Positions 11,718-23,500 of a stretch of 64,000 nt of DNA are shown in pieces (position 1 is the first letter of the stretch; the number at the start of each line of letters is the position of its first letter). The stretch is from contig NC_049987.1 in the NCBI RefSeq assembly GCF_000003815.2, positions 8,575,100 to 8,639,099 on the forward strand, read 5' to 3'. Origin of the DNA: Branchiostoma floridae. Lineage: Eukaryota; Chordata; Leptocardii; Amphioxiformes; Branchiostomatidae. The notes beneath the pieces are model-generated. The model did no database searches. It was not told the origin of the DNA and saw only the letters and a list, made by a program, of their open reading frames with translations. Made by a program: the position numbers and the translations under genes.

Positions 11718-14700
11718 AACGTTGGATAGAAAATGTTAAACTTTTAGTTTTGGTTCAGCTTTCTGGAACGAAATGCGTACCCAATACTACCGTGGACGAA
11801 GAGATAACGACAAAATACAACCAACAATCTCTTTTGTTTTCACCCGGAGGGAAGACATTTTGAGTTCTATACATAAAGCTTCAGTATATGGTTTCATAAT
11901 CCTGCAGGAAACTGCATGGACTGCATCCCTGTCCCATCGCGCTGGTAATTTCCGTGTCACCATGAAGGATGGGGAGATGGATTACGTCGGTTAAACCGGT
12001 AGACTTTGGAGAAATTGCCTCATTTACACGCTCTTATACTTTAAATCACTGGTCATTCATTTAGAAGTTCAGTCTAGCATCGTTTTCCCATAAATCAGGG
12101 AAAAGACGGGTGCCTCTTCCATTAGTCGTTCCGAACATATCTCATTTAGTCCGCTGGGTGTACGTGTACAATACCATGTGGAAATGAACACATGGTGAAG
12201 GTAATAAGTCAGATTAAACAAGAACGTCCATGAACCAAAAATATTTATACAAAGCACACACACATGGAATAACGCTTGTGATGGTTAAAAACTATGTCTA
12301 CAATTCGAGTCATGTTTTCGTCAAAATTTATCATAGATAAGGAAATATGAATGCATGCGATTGTTTTACAGCGTAACGTGCATCACTATCAGTATCACAC
12401 TAGTATATAGACTCGATCCCGTGAAATTATGGAAGGCTTAGAATGATACTGAATAATGTTATCCTCTAAAATTTACTATTGAATTTTTACAAGCGTCAAT
12501 ACACAGAAGCAAAACGCAACACAGCAACAGCACCAGACCTTGTGTTTTTCCCACTACATTTCCTACATATTGCAGTGGCACATACATCTTGTCTTGTAAT
12601 GATTTGATATGTATTCTCATCCAATCAGCTAAGACATCCTGTCAAACGAGACTTATGACAACGGGTGCTTGACCGGGCAATGGGAACAATCAATCCCTCC
12701 CGTAAAGCCCCTCCCGCTAATGGCATAACGCTCAGTACTGACATGATAGAGTACCCCCGGGATTATGTCCGAGACCTCTCTCATCTGACCGGATCGTTGT
12801 CAAGGATCTAAGTTGCAGCGTAATGAGAACATCTCGTGATATTGCCGGACTATTGGAAGCCGTTTCAGGCGTGTGAATAGCACGTTGATGCAGTTTAAAG
12901 GTATTGGACGGTAAATCATTACCAGGACATTGCACTAAAGATGGAATATGCATGTAGGAAGAAGTAGTTTCAAAGTTATGGGCATTTCTTTTGAGGCGGT
13001 TTCTTTTTAACTGAGAGCTAAATTTGCAGTGGCAGTGAAATATGTGGAAGAAAACTTTTTTGCCTATAAATGCCAGCATAATTTAGCTCCCACAGATTTA
13101 CATGTAACTCTCATCTAGATTTTGTTTCGACAGTACGCAACATAATGCAGTATTCTTACTTAGTCTTCGACGAATTTTACCAAATTTTACGGATGGTGCA
13201 AAAGTCGAAGAATCTTTGTTACCGTAAAACCTTTTATATTAAGTTCAAAATTCCCTTTGTATATAGATGTATTTAACATTTCTTTCAAAGATGCACCTAT
13301 GGACTTGGCAGATCAACAGAACACATCAGCGATGTAGTGAAGGCTGCAGATCCGCTCACTACCGCTTGGGGTCTTCCAGAGTCTATGGATCATTTCACGC
13401 ACAAGTCATGAGGAGCGTTTACGCTACATCAGTGTCCTCACCTCTGGCTTTTTAATTACATGTCCTGACTTTTCTTCTGCATTTTTGCGCCTAGAAAGGC
13501 TGGCGTGGAAATGGACCATGATATAGAAATCGATATCATACCATGCAGGGATGCATCCCAAAAATGCCGGCAAAGGGCAGCTACCATCCGGAACGAACTT
13601 GTCCAATCTTCCCGTGGCCTTAACCTTCTTTCTTAGAAGCTAGCTGACAGAAGGCGAGGTATGTTGCAGATATGCCGTAAGTGCTTGAACTTTTCCAGTG
13701 GGAGGAAACGGCTTGCTATGATATTTCTGTGGTGATGTATGCTTTGTAGATAGTGTAGTTGCTCTTTCTTCAATAAAACATATGACCTAATTCTAGTTTC
13801 TGATTAGGCCATGGACTACATATTCTGATTTTTAACCACATATTTTTTACGTCATACTTGGGCCAGAATGCCGGTCCATACGGGTGACCAAGCCAGTCCA
13901 TTATTACAGTATGATCTGGGCGTCGAAGTTGTATTGCACGGGCTTCCATCGAACGATTGGAACGCAATTCGAGTGCACCTCTGTCTCAAATTCGAATTAA
14001 TCTTGTCCAAGGACACCGAAATGTGCATTTGGAATGAAAATGTGTGTCTGACATAAATAATGTATAGTGTAACACAATGTATTCCACATCAGCCTCAGTT
14101 CCCCAGCGGGTCGGGCCGGTCCGCTGTCAGGCCTGGGGGCCATCCTACCCGCAGTTGGGCTGGCACCTCCCTCGGTCGGTACGGAATACAGCGTATTCTC
14201 TATTTACATTAAATTACATCATGTATTCACAAAGCTGGTTTAAAAGGTACCAACGGGTTGTGTTAGCTCACTACCCCATCTTTATGACTTGTGTTCTCAG
14301 ACATGATAGGAATGTTGTTGATTCCTACGGTTTGGTACTAAAGCTGTCAGAATCTGTGTCTATCAGATGTGTGTCATTTTGTCGCAGCTTGATACTGTAG
14401 TATAGTCACGTAACACAAGTAAGCAAAGTTTGATAATTTTTATTTTCTACTGGTATATGTTGATCAAACATGATGTAATAAGGTACAAAAATATCAATAT
14501 TCCTACTTGGATTGTCTTCGTCGACAGTACAAAGACCACTATTGGCTATCACATGTTGAAAATCTAACCCAAAGGAGAAAATATCACGTGACTAGATGAA
14601 ATGTTCTCGGATAAGAAAATATCAGATATAAATTCCCGCACAAGATGCAATAGCTAGATATGATTTATTGTAACTACGCTTTCTGTCAGATGCTGTAATC

Positions 14701-14973
14701 CTTGTATGATACATACAAGCACAAAAGTATGAAACTTAAATCGTCTTCTGGCATCACTGGGTCTGTTTAACATAGATAACATAGATATTTACGTTGCTAA
14801 TGAAAAAAAGGTTTATTCACAATCCTGTAGCTGACATGTTGCTGATATGTTGAAGTTATACATCTTATATCTGGATTATTAGTGGGTTAAAGTAGCTGGA
14901 TATTATCCTGTTAGAGTTATTAATTCCTATATTCACTTTATTCGGGAATTTTCTTAAATCTAAAAGGACTTAC
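11718..14973. other. No gene recognised
   Basis: Open frames on both strands lack domain signals. The hinge and alpha-D part of a kinase would be expected here if the minus-strand kinase model is right, and I did not find it. Confidence 0.4.
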
Positions 14974-15195
14974 ATTCACGAAGTAAACATTGACTAAGTT
15001 CTTGTAATGCAGATCACGAATGTGTAAGACACTGAGGTGAAAAACGAAGACAACAGATTCTGTTCTAGTCTCTAATCTAATGTTTTCTCCTTTCCTCAAT
15101 TTCTTCACAGCTACAGGAAGTCGTCCTCTTCTCGTATCTCCGTCCAGAGGGGATACACCATGAACTGGATACCAGCTTTGGGAATCAGTGACAGT
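14974..15195 (-). CDS. Candidate kinase N-lobe exon (VAVKK and KNLVNV motifs)
   Basis: This 222-nt stretch (74 codons, phase 0 to 0) ends in a strong donor, GTGAAT then GTAAGT. DGDTRRGRLPVAVKKLRKGE matches beta strands 2-3 of tyrosine kinases, with the ATP-binding lysine in V-A-V-K. HLSVLHIRDLHYKNLVNVYF matches helix C and strand 4 (consensus L-x-V-L-x-x-L-x-H-x-N-L-V). The helix-C glutamate expected just before L-S-V-L appears to be histidine. It lies on the receptor's strand, 2.1 kb beyond exon 10. It could be part of that receptor, of a separate kinase gene, or a relic. The left border (acceptor GATCAAG) is uncertain. Confidence 0.45.
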
Positions 15196-15346
15196 CTTGA
15201 TCGTGAGAAATCGCCCTGGCATCAATCTCCGTCTCACACCGTAACCCTTAAAGATTGCAGTCAATGAAGGTCGGGACAAATGGGACGGAAAATTTGTAAT
15301 TACCCTGACCTTGAACTATTCATATCCGGGGCTCATCTGGGCTGAC

Positions 15347-15418
15347 CCATAAATCAGTTCTGCCGCACAAGGCAAATATTCCCCACCTGAACTCTTCATC
15401 AATCAGATCCAACGTCAC
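15347..15418 (-). CDS. Candidate glycine-loop-like exon of a kinase domain
   Basis: Acceptor ACTCTTTCTAACGCAG, weak donor ATGG then GTCAGC, 72 nt, phase 0 to 0. It reads L-D-L-I-D-E-E-F-R-W-G, then I-F-A-L-C-G-R-T-D-L-W. The first part resembles the run-up to a kinase domain and C-G-R-T-D-L-W sits where G-x-G-x-F-G is expected, with two glycines lost. It joins the linker exon and the N-lobe exon in phase. Either a pseudokinase loop, a decaying exon or a coincidence. Confidence 0.27.
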
Positions 15419-17332
15419 CTGCGTTAGAAAGAGTCATAAAAACACCGGTGAGGTGATTTAAACTCCTTGGTACATCCATCGCAGTGAGGCCATAGCTTAT
15501 TCTTGACTGCTCAATTGCAATCTGAATGTAAAATAGAAGTAAACAAGGTAAAAAGATGTATTGCTAGTGTACAGGCCAAGTAAGTCCAATTTCATAACGA
15601 ATACGGTTCAGTCTTGACAAAAGCTGCAATTTAACTAATTTATACCAAGGGTTGGCTATGATTCGTTTGCTAGATCAACACACTTACCAGAATGCTTTGG
15701 GATACCTTAACAGTGGTTTTGGATGGCGAAGAAAGTTTAATAATCAACGTAATGCTCAACGATACTTGCTTTGATACCATTTTGCAAAACAGCATAAATT
15801 ATCTTGACAACTGTCACTGAAGTTAATATTAGCTATGAAGGTGTTGCATCCCAAAACGTGTAGCTAGTCGTAAATAACCATGATGTGTTAGATCTAACAA
15901 TTGCTATTTGTGCACAATTACTCCCACAGAGGTGCAATTTCCGTCCATGATCTGATCATGTCATATGATATTCTCATGACACGATCGTATACCAACCTTT
16001 ATTGCACTTTACATATACGGGCAGTGACGTATCGTTACACTATTCTTGTGTGGAGCTGGCAGCCCGCTGCTGATCGGACATCCAAACTTCCGGAGTCAAG
16101 AGTTCTGGACTCCACAACCCCCTCGGTACTAGGTCTCCTCTTCCACGATGAAGAACGCTTGAAAATAACACAATAGGTTCATTTGTCTGATTTTGGCGCT
16201 TCAATGGTTGTCATGCCGGGTTAACTAACAATATGTGTAGCATTTAATTATCATCATTTATCATCATCATCTTTATCCGTCGTGCTTGGAGATGCATATG
16301 ATTCTCTCCCTCCATCCCTATCCTCCATAGCATTAGTAAATAGAAAATTGTGTTCCGTCATTTTCAAACAGTGTTGAAATCAGTATCATTTTGTTAATGG
16401 CTGAATTTGTCTGAACATTTTCATTTTTTTTCTCTTCTGACGGTCTTTTTGAAATGGACAATGTCCTGACAGAAGGTGATTCAATGACACTTTGGTGAGT
16501 TATGTTGGGGCTTTTTTCTTTTTTTGATATAATTGGAAATGAATGATAAATGCTAGATAACACAAAGATATCATCTGGACTTGATAAACTTCAGTCACCT
16601 TCAGAAGCAAAATCGATTCGAACTGTTCATTTTCTACATCAACTTCTACTGTAGGCAACATAATGTAGAAAAGTCGATAACCCAGATTCAGGAATATTTC
16701 ATGTTTGTTTCCTTTCCGGATTGACCAGCAAAAAGTATCGGAAATCTTTACGGAACACGTGCGGTAGGCTTTGAAATAGTGCCTTTGATATTGCATAAAT
16801 TTAGAAAGGCAATATTGACGCATACGTTCTAAATACAGTTTGATCACCAATAGCTCGTAGCATCAGTCAACCTACTTTATGTTCAATATGATTTGAAAAA
16901 TCTGATTGCGTCTTTGTATGAACAGCTGGTGAATAACTCAAATTTTGGCAGGACCTAATTTTTCTGCTCTCCAAAAACGCACGAGCTGTGTAGGTGTGAC
17001 GTGGGCGTTATAATCATACTCACAAATTTGACTTCATTACTAAGTGTCTAGATCATGTCCGCTCGTAATATTAAACTCAATTCTCCGGCGCAGAGTGACT
17101 ACAATGTACAATGGTAAGGCTCAGCTAATCCGGGCTTTTTTGCACGTAGCTTCCACCCAGCTGTCATACGACCACTTGAAATGCTTTCTTTTGGTTAAGC
17201 CTTTGATCTGCTTGGCTGAAAGCATTGAGCTTACGGCGGCCATTTTGGATTTTCCGGGGTCATCCGGGGTCATTAAACCAAAACGAGGCTAGCATGGCAC
17301 CATTGTATTATACTATATAGGTAGGTATTGAG
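15419..17332. other. Non-coding interval around the candidate linker exon
   Basis: Contains the candidate exon at 16.6 kb and a minus-strand serine/lysine-rich frame at about 16333-16563 (I-E-S-P-S-V-R-T-L-S-I-S) after a possible acceptor GTTATCTAG. That frame enters in phase 2 and does not match the phase of the exon before it. A TCATCATT simple tract is present at about 16247-16276. Confidence 0.4.
16599..16648 (-). CDS. Candidate 50-nt linker exon before kinase-like exons
   Basis: Acceptor CATTATGTTGCCTACAG, donor CTGAAG then GTGACT. Entered in phase 1 from the inner donor of exon 10 (base 17440), it reads I-E-V-D-V-E-N-E-Q-F, then E-S-I-L-L-L-K and leaves in phase 0. An acidic stretch followed by a hydrophobic L-L-L-K is what commonly precedes the glycine loop of tyrosine kinases. 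The exon is tiny, so chance is a real possibility. Confidence 0.3.
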
Positions 17333-17562
17333 CTAGACACTGACACTACTCAATCTTTTCCGTTTCCCCCTCTCTTCCATCAAATCACTGAGGAGAAGTT
17401 GAAGTGCCTCCTCACTTACGCCAGGCCACCTTACCTTACTCTCCTGTCTTAGTGTTAGTTCTCCGATGTAGTATGGACAGTGTCTCTGGTACTTGGTATC
17501 CTCCGTGTATCCTCTTCTGTGTGTATTAAGACTTCCATACTCGAACTTCTTCGCTTCTTGAA
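17333..17562 (-). CDS. Exon 10: tyrosine-rich tail and possible C terminus
   Basis: The acceptor is excellent (TTTTTTTCTTTTTATCAG). The tail carries five tyrosines in a short space: KFEYGSL, RGYTED, TKYQRH and PYYIGEL, so phosphotyrosine docking is plausible. Read through, the frame ends ...RLSSVSV and a stop at 17333-17335, a possible class II PDZ ligand (V-S-V). However, two good donors lie inside, A-GTAAGG after base 17440 (phase 1) and AAG-GTAAGG after base 17435 (phase 0). I see no AATAAA soon after the stop. The read-through end and the spliced form are both open. Confidence 0.65.
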
Positions 17563-20500
17563 CTGATAAAAAGAAAAAAAGAAGTCTCATAAAAACGTTT
17601 CTTTTTGCACTCTTGCATTCAGTAGTACAATGGTCCAAAAATATACTAAAAATCACTACACACTTGGCCAAATTCGGCTTTAAAGAGACACTATCCCTCA
17701 CTCGAATCATACATTTCTTAGAATTGCGTGTTTGGACTGGCTCTATTCCAGGAAACCTTGATTCAATGTCTATCCGGATGCACCTCCCTTCGCTGCGTGC
17801 CCGCGTAAATGTCACCAGTAACAAGCGATGTCATTACGCTTTTTCTGCATTGTATGTCTTGCTTAACCATGATGTGTCGTGGACATGCGTGCAGAGTTTC
17901 AGAAATGTGTCTTCAGCGAGGCTGTTCTGATAGAAGGAAGATGCTCCATGTCTCATTGGAAAGGGATGAAAATCTCCAATCCTCCTGCACGTCATCAGAG
18001 ACAAGTTAAAGTCCCGATCGATAAAACTCATCTGATGAATTTCCTGCAAATATTACATGGCAGATCTAGATAACGAAAAAAATCACACCTATCAGATATT
18101 ATGACCACAATGTACGACTCACATTGGCTGGATAGGCCAACAGTATCCAGACTGATAGTGGACCGTTGTTTGGATATACCATTCAGTTTCTGCAGCTCAA
18201 GGGTGGCGGTCAGATCTTGTGTTATCTTCAAGCTAGAATGATAACAATAGTGACACCCCTCCTCAAATTGAATATTGAAATCAATCTATTCTATATACCA
18301 TAAGCCATACCAATACTGCAGCATCGTGGAGCAAGAAAAATCACACAGTTTCATAATGTCAAGAACGGCTTAGAATTGCCAAAAATAAAAAGATGCATTT
18401 CAGTTTGCTGTACATTAACAGCATGTCAATGCGTTTGTGTCAAATAATTAAGTCCCTATTGTAAACTATTCTGGGTTTACCTTGTATCGAGAGGTGGCTT
18501 TGTAGTAAAACCGTCGTTAGATCTGGAACAACATGGACTCAAAGCACACGACCTTGTACCCCTGTCAGCTGTAACAACACCAATTGAACATTCACAAATC
18601 GTTTGCCAATTCCCGAGCGAAAGGTTTCCAAAGAAACGAATTGTTCCCAGAGGACCCTTGAAAGCTATCAGAGAATCTCCTGAACGAAGTTACGACATAC
18701 AGCCGCTAACGTTAAAGTATTACAACACATGAGGTGCTCAAGAGGGTTTTACAGATTAATTCTAAAGCATCACAAATACAGGCCTTAGATTTATATCATA
18801 TATCATATCCTTGCATTCTTTGAAGGTCTAGTATACAGCGATATTGTTAAACAATAACTTACAGAAACAGCAGACTGGCATTTTTCTCGCTCTAAGGCAC
18901 AGTACGATAAGTACAGCAAATACAATCCCCAGCACGACTCCAATGGTGACTGCAGCAACCAGGAGGACATCAGAACTGCCTGCGTAAGGGTCAAGGGACA
19001 AACAATAAAACATGTTGTTACATTTAAGACCGCCTCTGTTAGTTTTAGATCCCAATTGGGAAAAGGGGCACTGTCGGGCAGTTCACAGGCTGGTTTTTAT
19101 TTTGCACTTTCAGACGTGAACCCTTCGTGGCCCCGTAGGGCACCTTGCGGCACCCGGGGTATTTTTGGACCCGCCCGGGCACCGGGTTGAATTCAAGTCG
19201 GACTTAGAATGAACTAGGGATCCGGTAACAAATAGACGCCGTGACCTACCAATGGGAACACCGTGGGCTAACCCCCCGATATCCGGCATTCCACCGGGAT
19301 AAATTTGTGGCTTCGGAGCCCAACCGGGGCTACACGCCTGACGGGCACCGTAATGCAATTGGGACCTAAGCCTAACACTGTAGTCATTATCACCCTGTGG
19401 AAGTTAACAGACGGGCAGCCAAACGTCGGCTCACGTGGTTAAAAATGTTGTTATAAACTCATTTCCGAAGTGGATGAAGTTATTCACGAAACTAAAGACA
19501 TTTCTTAAAGAAGAAACCTCTATGAGTTTAGAAACAAAGTTATTCGAAATTAGTTAGCAATTTGTTCATTTTTGTTTTATTTTTTTTCATTTTTTGTTCA
19601 TTTGTGCATTTTAGCAGATTATGTTTGTCTATGACAAAGCAGATTCAAGGATACAATACAATACACTTAAATACAATTGTGTGAATAGAGATATTTCGAA
19701 TTTCTTCACGGCCTCCATGTTGGAAAAACCATTACCTTCAGTGACGTATACACTGAACTGTTGCCTGTCCTTTCCGAACATATTTGCAGCTGTGCAGGCG
19801 TATTCTCCCGTGTGCGCAGACTCTGCAGATGTGATAACTAAGGCACTGTGTACTCTGTTTGCCGTAATAATGGTTTTTGTGACGGAGATCCGTCCAGCTT
19901 TCCCGGTTCGGAACTCCAGCTTTTTCCCATCATGCTCCGACAGTTCCCAGATGACGTCATCCGGTAGAGGGTCGGAGGCTATTGTGCAGGTGAGTTTTAC
20001 CATGTCTCCCCCGGCAGCGGACACTGACGCTGGCTCACTCACAACTTCTGGCCGGCCTGTTCACCAAAAAAAATCCAAGACTTATTATGATATGTATGGT
20101 GAGCCATTGGAGTAATAATTGGGCGTACCTTGTTTCTTTACATATGTGTATGCCAATCATTTCGTCACACAGTGATGAGTGATAATGTGAATATAATGCA
20201 TTAAGCAATTGCTTACCTATAACGTTTATGTACGTTTCTCTTGTGATCTCGGGAAATCCATTACTTTTTGCAACACAAACATACACTCCTTCCGTCTGAT
20301 AGTTCAATGGCGACAAAGTCAAAGGGTTGTCGTATGGCTGGTATGTATCCCTCCGCCGCCAACTCACACCCGGTTTGGGATTTCCCTCCGCCGAACACTC
20401 CACAGTAAAAACGTCTTGTCCATACAGAACGCTTATCTCCTGGTCAAAGGTCGGCTTTATCTTCGGTGGAACTGATAGCGTACGAAGAAGAAATAGCAGT

Positions 20501-23500
20501 ATGTAAGGTATTTTGTGAAGTATCACTACCATACGGTATCAACGGACACATCTCATTTCGATCGCTATGTATTTTATCTTGTTTCTCTTCATGAAGATGA
20601 TAATGAATTTTATGTTATTAAAAACTCGGGGATGTAAATGCTCCAATGAAACAAATTGAAATGGGATCCTAATGTATTCAGATAAACATACGTTTTCGCA
20701 ACCGAGATAACGATTAAATCTCCTCAGTTAGAATTGCAGGGATTACTTGATTCCTGATAAATGAATAGCAGCAACACAGATGCTAAAGGTAATAGATGAG
20801 ACACACCATAGCAGGCACGTTTCAATTGCATACAAACAAGGTACATTAGATACTTAAGCCCTATAAGCCCATGATTTGTTCTTGCATTAAGCAGTTGTCA
20901 CATTAACACATTTTGATGGAAATTAGCCCGTGCCTAAGTCTTAAGACAAGGGACTACTGACCTCCGCCAGGAAAGAGCTAATGGATATTTTCAAACGTTC
21001 CTCAATCCCCCTGATACGGCAAATCTTACAGAATGAGACAAACCATGCATCACGTTAGTCTAATGGATACTTCTATAGTCGCCATGCGGTCAAACCATTA
21101 ACATCACAAACCCCTCTTCTGGTCAGCGTTAGCTTTTAGTGCCTTTGATGGCAAAGATAGGGAGGCATCGATAGAATGGATGTCTGCCTTACATATGACC
21201 TCCATAGTGATTTGTCCTGTCCCGGTCGGCCCGATCCCATTATCGGCTTCGCACAGGTAAGAGCCTCCGTCTGCCTGGGACACTCTGGGTATCAGCAGAG
21301 ACGAGTTCCTGAATGGTGGGACAGGAATGGGGGGAGTGAAAGGTCTATGACTGAAAGAAAACGCCGCGAAGACTCACAAAACACTGACTCTGTAGACTTT
21401 TAAGCCAACACTGCTAGTACATTTAAGAGCATATGAAGTCGTAAAAGCGGTTCGTTGTTTGACGTCGCTAATAAACAGCTTACAAGGGATTTGGCTGATG
21501 ATAGCTGCCCTACAGCTCCATGAAATACGATAGGCTGATAGCTAGCCCACAAATTGCCAGGTATGTCCTCAACTGTTTCGTGAGATCTGCTTAAAATGAC
21601 ATAAAGTACCAATAGAAGCTAGTCCCTTTCAATGCAGAACACGCCCGTCCTTTCAAGCTGTGATGATGATGCTGTAACTATCTCCCTATAGCCTAAGGAT
21701 TGGCAGCAATCTTCCACATCGTTATTGTTGCTTTATTTGATAGCAAAGTATCAATTTCAGAAACATGTAATTTTGTGAATGTAGATGCATTACCACACCG
21801 CTGCTTTTTTTCTAAACCTTTCTTTTCCCTTTTTACCATTACAAAGCTCATTTCCCAGTCGAGCCCACACCTTATTATGACGTCCTGTGGAATGGCTGCT
21901 CCATCTCTCCTCCATGTAACATCAGCGGGAGGATTCCCCTCAGACAGACAGCTCAGACTCACGTTCCTCCCCTCCAGGGCGACAACAGACCTTTCCGGCA
22001 CGATGACGGCTGGAGGATCTGCAGGAGCGCATCAATGCCACTGTACAGTCAATCGTGTTTTATCTCGTGACAGAAATACCCGCGCCTGCCTGCTCAATGT
22101 GACAGCTAGATGCCATAGCTTCTCAATACTTACGAAATGTGTCGTGAAACGATAGCTTATCTCCACATTTCGTGGAGGATATGTCAACAGGTGATTTAAT
22201 GTATTTATTCAAGCGAAGTCGTCACTACAGACAGACGTGTTTGGAACGTTGAGTTTGCAGGGCAAAATAAAATGGTTAGCATCACTGTCTACACGGCTTG
22301 AAAAGTTCTGACAGGTTTCCATTTATGGAATCTAATCAGAAGATAATTTGTGAGTTACAAGAGGCTTAATTAAAAGATTCACAATATTCGTATATGTATT
22401 TTGTAATAGTTGCCTTCCATCAACATAGTATTTTTTCCAGAATTTAATCTTGTCACCAGATCAGGTATTTATAGAACCAAATTTTGGTCCACGAAAAGTC
22501 TTTTCACAAGTTATGAGGAGTTTTAAGATTCTAAGTAGTTATATGCAGCGAAATACATTTTGTGTATTCTGTCAGAGCTGAAGGCCATTGAGATACAAAC
22601 AAATCATTTCGCGCGACATTGTTAAGCAAATCGAGACAATGGTCGAGACAAGAACTGTTTACAAGATATGGGTCTTCATCTTTGACATATTACACACACT
22701 GCATTTTGCTGCCTAGAATCGTGAACCTTTTTATTTGTTGTCACCAGGGACGTTGGGTGTTCAGCTGCAGATACTGCTTTTCTGGTAGTCAAATTATGAT
22801 CAAATTACTAGCATATTCCTACTTGGGGATGTTAGGGAGCAGCTTTAAAGGGGCCAAGGACGATCGATATTCTGCGCCGGACAGTTCTGGCAGGCAAGAT
22901 ATTCAATTATTTTTCAGCCAATCATTTTTGACACGTTTGTTACAACAAGATATCAAAAGTTCAGTTGCCTTACCATGTATAGACACAAGAGGCACAGATA
23001 CAAGTTTAATCTTAATCTTCCTACACACCTGCCAAATATTAGGCATGGCGGCCTTGAAAAGGCGTCTTCTAACAGGAAACACCTGTTCCGTCATACCTTC
23101 CAGTGTATTTAGAGAATCTTGATAAATAAATATCATCATAATCCATCCAGCCACTGACCACAAATATCCGAAAACACACACACAAACGGAGATGCACGCA
23201 CACTGACACACAACGAGAGATAGAGAGTGAGGGAGAGATCCTCAAAAGTAAGTAAAATCTTCAAAGAGCTGCTTACATAAAACATGTAGCTGTACGGAGG
23301 TCGCTTGTGATGGTGACACTCCTGGTACCCCCTGATCCGCCAGGCACGTGATGTTGGCCCCATTCTCCCATCTCGTCAGGAACAGGATATGGAGCTCTAT
23401 CTCCACAGTGTCTCCGGTGGGTTCCGTTCGCTTGACTTCCTCTGTTGGCTTCAACAACTTGGTGCCATTGTACCACTTCAGCCGGGCTAATGGCTTCCCT

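Noticed and set aside
18446-18732. Plus-strand frame without ATG, about 95 codons
   Set aside because: Protein-like at first sight, but the minus strand there carries a splice-bounded exon in the correct phase for the receptor.
19621-20115. 164-codon plus-strand frame
   Set aside because: It overlies the Ig5 exon on the opposite strand and has no domain of its own.
20209-20475. Plus-strand open frame across the Ig4 exon
   Set aside because: It is the shadow of the minus-strand Ig domain, whose cysteines, tryptophan and splice sites all fit.
22619-23122. 167-codon plus-strand frame in intron 2
   Set aside because: Low-complexity, no domain, no splice or homology support.
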